Assembly: GCA_050012355.1 (NCBI GenBank)
Contig: JBEKHI010000285.1
Location: 1-11,352 of the forward strand
Length of the DNA: 11,352 nt
Origin: JBEKHI01 sp050012355
Lineage (GTDB): Bacteria > Actinomycetota > Actinomycetes > Streptosporangiales > Streptosporangiaceae
Direction of reading: 5' to 3'
The notes under the pieces are model-generated. The model saw nothing but the letters and a program-made list of their open reading frames with translations, searched no databases and was not told where the DNA came from. The translations under genes were made by a program, and so were the position numbers. Of this stretch, positions 5,415 to 11,352 are shown piece after piece (position 1 is the stretch's first letter; the number at the start of each line of letters is the position of its first letter).

Positions 5415-7474
5415 TGAACGGTGGCGGTCCAGGGTTGCGCCTCCGAATGAGCCGGGAGGACCTAACCAACCAGAAAGTCAGGCCCGGGACATTCCGGCGG
5501 ATCATTCCGTATGCCCTAGAATTTCGCTGGTCGATGCTGGTGCTACTCATTTCGACCGCGATCGATTCGGGCATTACCGTCGCGAACCCAATAATCCTGG
5601 GACTGATCATCGACGACGCTATCCTGCCGCACAAGATCTCGGTTCTCGTGCAGCTGACCCTCGCTGTCGCTGGGCTGGCGCTGCTGGACGCGCTGACATC
5701 GTACATTGAGACCTGGTGCTCGGCACGGGTCGGTCAGGGGCTTATTTTCTCCCTGCGTACCAAGGTGTTCAGGAACGTTCAGCAGCAGCCGCTCGCATTC
5801 TTTACCCGCTCGCAGACCGGGTCGCTGGTCAGCCGGCTGAACACCGATGTTGTCGGGGCCCAGCAGGCGGTTACGACGCTGCTGACATCGGGCGTATCCA
5901 TCGTCTTCACCCTGGTGCTCTCGCTGATCGCGATGTTCTACCTGTCCTGGCAGATCAGCCTCATCGCTCTAGCAGTCATCCCGATGTTCGTCATTCCTGG
6001 CAAGGTGGTCGGCAGGAGGCTGCAGCGGCTCGCCAGGCAGCAGATGCAGCTCACCGCCGAGGTGGGGTCGCTGCTGAACGAACGGTTCAACGTGGCCGGA
6101 GCCATGCTCAGCAAGCTCTACGGGCGGCCCGATCAGGAAGCGGACCTGTTCACGACCCAGGCTGGCCGAGTCCGCGACGTCTCGATTGTCACCAGTGTGT
6201 ACGGGCGGCTGTTCTTCATCGGCATCACCCTTCTCGCCGGACTGATCACCACACTCGTGTACGGCCTTGGCGGCAGTTTCGTCATATCGGGCACGCTCAA
6301 GCTCGGTACGGTCGTGGCCCTGGTCGCCCTGATCTCCCGGCTGTACGGTCCGATCAACCAGATGACCAACCTGCAAATCAGCTATCAGACCATGATGGTG
6401 AGCTTTGACCGCATCTTCGAGGTAATGGATCTCAAGCCCGTCACAACCGAAAGTTCCGATGCCGTCGCTCTCCCGGCCTCCGGCACCGTGGACGGGACAG
6501 CACCGGGTATCGAGTTCGACCAGGTCTGCTTCCGGTACCCGGCCGCCAGCGAAGTGACGCTTCCCTCGCTGGAATCGGTCAAGCTGACCGCGCCAGAGCG
6601 GGACAAGGACACGTGGGCCCTTCAGGATGTGAGCTTCCACGCCCCCGAGGGGAAGCTGACCGCGCTCGTTGGCCCCTCGGGCGCGGGCAAAACAACTATC
6701 ACGCACCTGGTGCCTCGGCTCTATGACCCAACTTCTGGCGTGGTTCGGATCGGCGGCCACGACATCCGTGACGTAACGCTGAATTCGCTGCGCGATACAG
6801 TTGGCGTCGTCACCCAGGACGCGCACATGTTCCACGACACGATCCGGGCCAACCTGCTGTATGCCCGGCCCGGCGCCACCGAGCAGGACCTGATCGAGGT
6901 CTGCGAGGCCGCGCTGATCTGGGACCTGATCTCCACACTGCCCAACGGACTCGACACGGTCGCCGGCGATCGCGGCTACCGGTTCTCCGGCGGGGAGAAA
7001 CAGCGGATCGCGCTGGCCAGGCTGCTGCTTAAGTCGCCGTCGATCGTTGTACTCGACGAGGCCACCGCACACCTGGACTCCGAGTCAGAAGCGGCGATCC
7101 AGCGCGCGCTGAAGACCGCCCTGACCGGCCGCACCTCACTTGTCATCGCGCACCGGCTCTCCACCGTCCGCGAGGCCGACCAGATCCTCGTGGTCGACTC
7201 AGGGCAAATCCGTGAACGCGGAACGCACGACGAACTCCTGGCGGCAGGCGGGCTGTACGCCGAGCTGTATCGCACGCAGTTTTCCCGTCAGGTCTCACAC
7301 AATGGAGATGGCACGCCCGGCGACTCCAATGGTGACGGCGCCGAACGTGGAAGGCCCCACCGGCGGGAGCCCGATTCCCCTCCCCCGGATATGGCCGATG
7401 GGCCGCCTCCGCAAATGTTCGGTGGTGGCCCCATGCGACATAGCCATAGCCACAGGACGCCGCGTCAGCCCTGA
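5411..7474 (+). CDS. ABC exporter (fused membrane and ATPase domains), likely peptide efflux
   Basis: The 687-residue half-transporter works as a dimer in the cytoplasmic membrane. The N-terminal domain has about six membrane helices (roughly 38-68, 78-96, 152-175, 180-198, 262-286, 298-312). The ATPase has Walker A GPSGAGKTT (421-429), Q-loop Gln469 in VVTQD, signature SGGEKQR (526-532), Walker B IVVLDE (545-550) and the switch His581 in IAHRLS. All catalytic residues are present, so it should be active. Before Walker A, an insertion (TLPSLESVKLTAPERDKDTW) separates the CFRYP strand from LQDVSF. After about residue 625 there is a disordered tail rich in Gly, Pro and Asp that ends with MRHSHSHRTPRQP. 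Similar single-chain exporters are standard in glycopeptide and related clusters. Two adjacent ATGs (5411, 5414) are possible starts, and ATG 5447 is a third. It is followed 9 bases later by the SbnA-like gene. Confidence 0.93.
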   Translation: MMNGGGPGLRLRMSREDLTNQKVRPGTFRRIIPYALEFRWSMLVLLISTAIDSGITVANPIILGLIIDDAILPHKISVLVQLTLAVAGLALLDALTSYIETWCSARVGQGLIFSLRTKVFRNVQQQPLAFFTRSQTGSLVSRLNTDVVGAQQAVTTLLTSGVSIVFTLVLSLIAMFYLSWQISLIALAVIPMFVIPGKVVGRRLQRLARQQMQLTAEVGSLLNERFNVAGAMLSKLYGRPDQEADLFTTQAGRVRDVSIVTSVYGRLFFIGITLLAGLITTLVYGLGGSFVISGTLKLGTVVALVALISRLYGPINQMTNLQISYQTMMVSFDRIFEVMDLKPVTTESSDAVALPASGTVDGTAPGIEFDQVCFRYPAASEVTLPSLESVKLTAPERDKDTWALQDVSFHAPEGKLTALVGPSGAGKTTITHLVPRLYDPTSGVVRIGGHDIRDVTLNSLRDTVGVVTQDAHMFHDTIRANLLYARPGATEQDLIEVCEAALIWDLISTLPNGLDTVAGDRGYRFSGGEKQRIALARLLLKSPSIVVLDEATAHLDSESEAAIQRALKTALTGRTSLVIAHRLSTVREADQILVVDSGQIRERGTHDELLAAGGLYAELYRTQFSRQVSHNGDGTPGDSNGDGAERGRPHRREPDSPPPDMADGPPPQMFGGGPMRHSHSHRTPRQP

Positions 7475-7483
7475 CAGCCGATC

Positions 7484-8545
7484 GTGGACGCTCCCGTTCA
7501 GAGAACGGATCTGCCGGTTATGGAAACTGCTGCGGCTCAGCAACGCAAGAGTCTACGTACCGGGAATACTCCGGTCATCGAACTCGAATTCAGCGTCGAC
7601 GGGGTTAAGCGACTGTTGAAACTCAAGCTTGAGTCGCACAACCCGCAGGGTTCGCTGAAGGATCGTATAGCGGATCCGCTGATCGATAATGTGGCCGACA
7701 AGATTGATCCGGAGATCGGTCTCATCGAGTCGACATCAGGAAATCTTGGCGTGGCGATTGCCGCCGCGTGCAACCAAAGAGGCATTCGCTTCAACGCGAT
7801 CGTGGACCCCCGCGTCAGCCCGGTACTTATCGAGCGTATGCGGCAGCTTGACGCACAGGTGGAGGTGGTCAGCGAGCCTGACTCATTGGGCGGCTACCTC
7901 ATGAGCCGGATACGATATGTGCACGAGCAGCTAGAACGCCGCCCTGGGCTGGTCTGGACGAATCAATACGAAAATAAGGCGAACCCTTATGCCCATTTCG
8001 AGAGCACCGCACCGGAACTTTGGCGGCAGTTGCCGGGTCCGGCGACGGTCCTGGTCCCCGTATCAACGGGCGGCACGCTAGCTGGCCTGACGTGGTTCGC
8101 CAGGGAGAGGAGCGTCCCATGGCGACTCATCGGTGTCGACGTCACCGGTTCCGCCGCGCTTGGTAAATCGCCTGGACAGCGACTGCTGTCCGGGATCGGC
8201 TCCAGCCGGCGTTCCCATTTCGTCGATGCGGCCGAGGTTGAGGCGGTACACGTGTACCCCGCCGAGGCCGTCTCGGCCTGCCTGTGGGTGTCCGACCGCG
8301 CGGGCGTGAATATCGGCGGAAGCTCCGGGGCAACGGTGGCCGCGGCGCTTCGCGTGTTCAGGGACGCCCCCGACGTGGACGAGATCATCTGCATCTGCCC
8401 GGACGGCGGAGACCGCTACCAGACGACCATCTACCACCCGAGCTGGCGGGAGGCACATGGTGTCGCCGACGCTGACCTCGGGGATGACATCGAGTTTCTG
8501 CGAGCGCGGTGCGTGAACACCCCTAAGGAAGAGCCTTATGCCTGA
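7484..8545 (+). CDS. sbnA: SbnA-like PLP enzyme, N-(2-amino-2-carboxyethyl)-L-glutamate synthase
   Basis: A fold-type II PLP enzyme of the cysteine synthase family. The paired SbnB-like gene points to SbnA activity: O-phospho-L-serine plus L-glutamate gives N-(2-amino-2-carboxyethyl)-L-glutamate, the first step to L-2,3-diaminopropionate. Numbered from GTG 7484, the PLP lysine is Lys59 in NPQGSLKDR, the substrate loop is STSGNLG (83-89), the phosphate loop is STGGT (194-198), and GGSSGAT (278-284) lies near the pyridine end. At 353 residues it is slightly longer than SbnA (about 326). An alternative ATG at 7520 would remove 12 residues. Neither start has a convincing ribosome binding site, so coupling to the exporter 9 bases upstream is likely. 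The gene overlaps the SbnB-like gene by 8 bases. A plain cysteine synthase is the alternative, less likely given the neighbour. Confidence 0.88.
   Translation: MDAPVQRTDLPVMETAAAQQRKSLRTGNTPVIELEFSVDGVKRLLKLKLESHNPQGSLKDRIADPLIDNVADKIDPEIGLIESTSGNLGVAIAAACNQRGIRFNAIVDPRVSPVLIERMRQLDAQVEVVSEPDSLGGYLMSRIRYVHEQLERRPGLVWTNQYENKANPYAHFESTAPELWRQLPGPATVLVPVSTGGTLAGLTWFARERSVPWRLIGVDVTGSAALGKSPGQRLLSGIGSSRRSHFVDAAEVEAVHVYPAEAVSACLWVSDRAGVNIGGSSGATVAAALRVFRDAPDVDEIICICPDGGDRYQTTIYHPSWREAHGVADADLGDDIEFLRARCVNTPKEEPYA
8525..8533 (+). promoter_or_regulatory. ribosome binding site of the SbnB-like gene
   Basis: AAGGAAGAG inside the end of the SbnA-like gene, with AAGGA ending 8 bases before ATG 8538. 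It supports the overlapping start. Confidence 0.6.
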
Positions 8546-9626
8546 GCCGGAATTGTGCGTCCTCGACCGCGGCATGATCGAGCAGTGCGTCGCCGCCTTC
8601 GACCCGCTCGACGTCGTGGCATCCGTCCTTCAAAGCCACGCGAACAGCGACACCGTGCTCCCCGCCGAGGCGTACATGGAATGGAGCAACCGGTCGAACG
8701 CCTACTGCCGGTCGCTCGCCATGCCGGGTGGGCTGCTGGCCGACGGAGAGCCCGTCTACGGCATGAAGGTCATCAACGCGGCTGTCAGCAATCCCGCCAT
8801 CGGGCTCGACCGGGCGGGCGGGATCGTGATGCTCTTCGACCCCGAGACCGCACGGCCCCGTCTGCTGGCCGACGCCGGGTATCTAAGCGCGCTGAGGACC
8901 GCGGCGTATTCGCTTCTGAGCCTGCGCCATCTAGGTCCGCCGGTATGCGAATCCGCCTCGGTCATAGGCTGTGGCTATCTCGCTAAGGAACATCTCCGTC
9001 TGCTAGCTCGCGTCCATCCGGGTATCTCCACCGCGCACGTCTACGACCTCGACCCGCGCCGTGCCGCCGCGCTGGCAGCCTGGGCCGAGCAGCATATCCC
9101 GACCATCCAGGTCGTGCAGTGCGGCACCGCCAGGGCGGCCGTCGAAGCAAGCACCCTCCTGTTCACCCTGACCACCTCCCAGCAGCCATACATCGAGCCG
9201 GACTGGTTCCAGGAGGGCAGTTTCGTGGCTCACGTGTCCCTCGACGACCTGACGGAGGATGTTTTCCTCGGCGCCGAAGCGATATACGTGGACGATGTGG
9301 TGCTGGTGCGGGACAACCCGCGGCGGATACTGGGCAGGCTCATGACAGAACGGAAGATCGGTGAGCCGGGCTCGCCGGACCCGGGCTGCCGGATCACGGG
9401 TACGCTGGCCGAGGTCTTGACCGGCCACCGGGAAGCGATCCGCCCGAGCACCGGTGTCGTGGTCAGCAACCCGTTTGGTATGTCGATTCTCGACATCGGG
9501 CTGCTCGAGAAGGTGGCGCGCGGGGCCGATACGGCCGGGCTCGGTCGCCGTCTGGAGCTCTACGGGTTACCGCGACCAGAACATACCGTCGGCGGACGGG
9601 ATGAGCCCGTCCTCGAAGAGCGGTAG
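8538..9626 (+). CDS. sbnB: SbnB-like NAD-dependent dehydrogenase releasing L-2,3-diaminopropionate
   Basis: A 362-residue member of the ornithine cyclodeaminase/mu-crystallin family. In the SbnA/SbnB pathway this enzyme oxidatively cleaves N-(2-amino-2-carboxyethyl)-L-glutamate to L-2,3-diaminopropionate and 2-oxoglutarate, reducing NAD. Visible family features are GMKVINAAVSNP (about 74-85), the LSALRTAAYS block (about 115-124) and the dinucleotide loop VIGCGYLAKEH (142-152) followed by a YDLDPRRA acidic strand end. The start overlaps the SbnA-like gene by 8 bases, implying coupled synthesis of the two enzymes. The last 60 bases overlap the convergent halogenase gene, so its C-terminal residues (GLPRPEHTVGGRDEPVLEER) are encoded opposite the halogenase C-terminus. 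Product use in a peptide is inferred. Confidence 0.9.
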   Translation: MPEPELCVLDRGMIEQCVAAFDPLDVVASVLQSHANSDTVLPAEAYMEWSNRSNAYCRSLAMPGGLLADGEPVYGMKVINAAVSNPAIGLDRAGGIVMLFDPETARPRLLADAGYLSALRTAAYSLLSLRHLGPPVCESASVIGCGYLAKEHLRLLARVHPGISTAHVYDLDPRRAAALAAWAEQHIPTIQVVQCGTARAAVEASTLLFTLTTSQQPYIEPDWFQEGSFVAHVSLDDLTEDVFLGAEAIYVDDVVLVRDNPRRILGRLMTERKIGEPGSPDPGCRITGTLAEVLTGHREAIRPSTGVVVSNPFGMSILDIGLLEKVARGADTAGLGRRLELYGLPRPEHTVGGRDEPVLEER

Positions 9627-11051
9627 CTCCCGTCCCCTATCGGCGCCCAACGTAGCCAGCATCTGGATCTGCGCGCTTTCTCGGGTAGCGTCCTCAACGA
9701 CCGGTGAATCGTATATCGGCAGCATGCTTTGCTCGTTGTTCGCGACAAGCTCATCCACGGCACTGGCGTACTCTTTGGACCGGTCCTTGAAGCGATCCAC
9801 CAGGGTCGCCGCGTCCGCTAGGGCCGCTTCACCGGAAGACTCACCACCGACCAGGGTGACGAAAGCCTCCAGATCAGAGCTAGTACTTTTGGTAACCTTC
9901 TTAGCCGACCAGAAGTACGAATCCTCGTCCACATGCATGTCATAGAAGCACATCAGGTACTCGTAGAACGCGTTATATTCGCGACGGTACCGCCGTTCGA
10001 ACTCGCGGAACACAATATCCTCATCGAGGACATTCGCCAGAGTGCTGTTGATTGATCGAGCCGACAGCAGGGCACTATACGTGGCTAGATGCACTCCAGT
10101 GGAGAATACGGGATCGACAAAACATGCCGCGTCCCCGATGATCACCATTCCAGGCCGCCAGAACTTGGTGTTGTGATACGAGTAATCCTTACGAGTACGC
10201 AGGCGACCATAATCGCCCGTCGTTACCCGTCTGGCATTCCGCAGATACTCGCGGATCATCGGGCACTCTTCGATGAGCGACATCAGGGCTTTTTCAGGGT
10301 CTCCCTGAACCTTTTCAGCCAGGTCCCTTCGCACCACCGCGCCCACGCTGGTCAGTGTCTCGGTGAGCGGGATGTACCAGAACCAGCCGCTATCGAAAGC
10401 GGCTGACAGGATGTTGCCTGAATTCGGCGGCGGTAGTCGCTTTCCGCCCTCAAAATAGCCGTAAAGTGCGATGCTTTGGAAGAAATCCGAGTACTTGCGT
10501 GACCCGCCAACTTCCTTGTATATACGGCTTTGATTTCCGGAGGCGTCTACAACATATTTCGCATGGATAGCGCACTCACTGCCATCAGCGTCGGTGTAAG
10601 CTATCCCGCGGACTCGCTCTTCGTCAGCGATTACTCGGGTGACGGCGCTACTTTCTCGCACGTCAGCGCCCATCTTGCCCGCATGATCGAGGAGGATCTT
10701 GTCAAACTTGCTGCGCTCCACCTGATACGCGTACGACGCATCGCTCGCCATCCTCGGCGAGACCGAGAAGGCGAATGTCCATGGGTCCTGGTTAGCCCCC
10801 CACCTGTACGTTCCGCCTCGCTTCCGAGTGAACCCCGCCTTTTCAAGCTCATCAGACACGCCAGTCAGGCGGCATATTCCATGCACCGTGGATGGCAGTA
10901 GAGACTCCCCGATCTGATGGCGCGGAAACCGCTCTTTTTCCAAGACCACGACGCGATGCCCCTGCATGGCGACCAACGCCGCCAGCGTTGACCCAGCCGG
11001 CCCGCCTCCGACGACAACCACGTCCGCATACTCGACATTGCTAGAACCCAC
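9567..11051 (-). CDS. flavin-dependent phenol halogenase, glycopeptide (BhaA/ComH) type
   Basis: A 494-residue FADH2-dependent halogenase. It matches my recollection of balhimycin/vancomycin-type halogenases almost throughout. Features are the FAD loop VVGGGPAGSTLAALVAMQGH (14-32), FPRHQIGESLLPSTVHGICR (42-61), KRGGTYRWG with Lys77 near the presumed active site, YQVERSKFD, GNILSAAFDSG, the halogenase motif WFWYIP (223-228), TSVGAVVRR, and GDAACFVDPVFSTGVH (306-321). Members chlorinate tyrosine, beta-hydroxytyrosine or hydroxyphenylglycine, usually while bound to a carrier protein, and need a partner flavin reductase not seen here. The GTG start at 11049-11051 has a good AGGAG (minus, 11061-11065). 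The gene has lower GC patches than the left part of the window. It is convergent with the Dap operon, overlapping SbnB by 60 bp. Confidence 0.94.
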   Translation of the reverse strand: MGSSNVEYADVVVVGGGPAGSTLAALVAMQGHRVVVLEKERFPRHQIGESLLPSTVHGICRLTGVSDELEKAGFTRKRGGTYRWGANQDPWTFAFSVSPRMASDASYAYQVERSKFDKILLDHAGKMGADVRESSAVTRVIADEERVRGIAYTDADGSECAIHAKYVVDASGNQSRIYKEVGGSRKYSDFFQSIALYGYFEGGKRLPPPNSGNILSAAFDSGWFWYIPLTETLTSVGAVVRRDLAEKVQGDPEKALMSLIEECPMIREYLRNARRVTTGDYGRLRTRKDYSYHNTKFWRPGMVIIGDAACFVDPVFSTGVHLATYSALLSARSINSTLANVLDEDIVFREFERRYRREYNAFYEYLMCFYDMHVDEDSYFWSAKKVTKSTSSDLEAFVTLVGGESSGEAALADAATLVDRFKDRSKEYASAVDELVANNEQSMLPIYDSPVVEDATRESAQIQMLATLGADRGRELPLFEDGLIPSADGMFWSR

Positions 11052-11060
11052 TGGATATTT

Positions 11061-11065
11061 CTCCT
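11061..11065 (-). promoter_or_regulatory. ribosome binding site of the halogenase
   Basis: AGGAG on the minus strand, 9 bases before the GTG start at 11051. It decides the start in favour of this GTG. Confidence 0.65.
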
Positions 11066-11170
11066 GACACGAGTTATGCAGGCATAATTGAATGGTTAAG
11101 TTTGACCCTCATAATTTCCAACATAACATGACAGGATGCCATTCTGATAGTTCATGGAGAGTTGACCGGT

Positions 11171-11199
11171 GTTCAACTGCGAGGCCTTGCCGGTTGAAC
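11171..11199. promoter_or_regulatory. StrR/Bbr-like operator, site 2
   Basis: GTTCAACTG (11171-11179), 11 bases, then CGGTTGAAC (11191-11199), or GTTCAA-N17-TTGAAC as a perfect 6-bp inverted repeat. It fits the StrR-type pattern recalled for glycopeptide activators better than site 1. The symmetry extends imperfectly outwards to CCGGTG (11166-11171) and CACCGG (11202-11207). It starts 119 bases before the halogenase GTG, a usual activator distance. Confidence 0.65.
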
Positions 11200-11210
11200 A
11201 GCACCGGCTA

Positions 11211-11262
11211 CTATCGATGGCCCATCGATAGCGCTATCACGCCATCGATGGGCCATCGATGG
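11211..11262. repeat. two back-to-back ATCGAT double palindromes
   Basis: Copy 1 is CTATCGATGG, C, CCATCGATAG (11211-11231). Copy 2 is CCATCGATGG, G, CCATCGATGG (11242-11262). Each is a perfect palindrome with a one-base centre, and their centres are 31 bases apart. The four ATCGAT cores are centred at 11215.5, 11226.5, 11246.5 and 11257.5, so they lie on about the same helix face. This suggests cooperative protein binding, or a cruciform-prone element, near the StrR-like site. No regulator is assigned. Confidence 0.7.
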
Positions 11263-11352
11263 GGTCGTCAGGCACGCAAGCCACCGGTGACGGGACACCT
11301 CCCCGAGGCAGCGGGCCGTTTCTGGTTGGTGTGACACTGACCATCAAAGAGT

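Larger units (their letters stand above)
11052..11352. other. halogenase upstream region, no gene seen
   Basis: This 301-base stretch holds the halogenase ribosome binding site, an AT-rich part (about 11075-11130) that probably carries the halogenase promoter although no clean -35/-10 pair is visible, a StrR-like operator (11171-11199) and an array of ATCGAT palindromes (11211-11262). From 11263 to the end nothing is recognisable. Any gene to the right lies outside the window. Confidence 0.6.

Noticed and set aside
5403..5433. Direct repeat GGTCCAGG (5403-5410 and 5426-5433) at the exporter start
   Set aside because: Only 8 bp, and the second copy is inside coding sequence; likely chance in GC-rich DNA.
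5969..7072. Long 367-codon open frame on the minus strand inside the exporter gene
   Set aside because: It is a shadow of the exporter caused by high GC at third positions. The translation is low in complexity and the plus-strand frame carries all ABC motifs.
7496..7530. GTTCAG followed by GGTTATGGA before the SbnA-like gene, considered as a third StrR-like site
   Set aside because: The right half does not match at either 11- or 17-base spacing, and it lies within the coding frame.
9586..9599. CCGTC-GGCG-GACGG hairpin in the sbnB/halogenase overlap, considered as a two-way terminator
   Set aside because: The stem is 5 bp, without T-runs, and lies within both coding regions.
1..11352. CRISPR arrays, tRNA or rRNA genes, insertion sequences
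   Set aside because: I saw no regular spaced repeats, no tRNA-like cloverleaf, and no transposase or terminal repeats.

Overview
The window looks like high-GC actinomycete chromosome. The coding regions are GC-biased at third codon positions. A DUF1707 membrane protein, typical of actinobacteria, is present, and so are several genes characteristic of actinomycete nonribosomal peptide clusters. I cannot fix the genus. The DNA falls into two parts.

Positions 1-3346 look like ordinary chromosome. They hold the 3' end of an unidentified gene (1-321), a complete RecD2-type DNA helicase (395-2662), a 57-residue single-span membrane protein that overlaps the helicase stop codon by four bases (2659-2832), and a convergent DUF1707 membrane protein (2834-3346, minus).

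From about 3.5 kb to the right end the content is specialised metabolism, and this is probably the edge of a biosynthetic gene cluster. In order it has: a sulfotransferase with an N-terminal MarR-like winged-helix domain (minus, 3519-4757); a divergent set of four plus-strand genes, namely a 113-residue protein of unknown function (5012-5353), an ABC exporter (5411-7474), and an SbnA-like plus SbnB-like pair (7484-8545, 8538-9626) expected to make L-2,3-diaminopropionate (L-Dap); and a convergent flavin-dependent halogenase of the glycopeptide/BhaA-ComH type (minus, 9567-11051). The halogenase and SbnB reading frames overlap tail to tail by 60 bp.

The best non-coding signal is a pair of matching inverted repeats, at 4814-4842 and 11171-11199. 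Both have the form GTTCAAC...N11...GTT(G/A)AAC with identical spacing and resemble the operator of StrR/Bbr-family activators, which control glycopeptide clusters. One lies between the sulfotransferase and the diaminopropionate/transporter genes, the other upstream of the halogenase, so both arms may answer to one pathway activator encoded outside the window. Next to the second site is a separate array of four ATCGAT-centred palindromes (11211-11262).

Taken together, the inference is a peptide that carries diaminopropionate, is chlorinated on a phenolic (Tyr/Hpg-type) residue, possibly sulfated, and exported by the ABC transporter. The NRPS genes that would prove this are not in the window.
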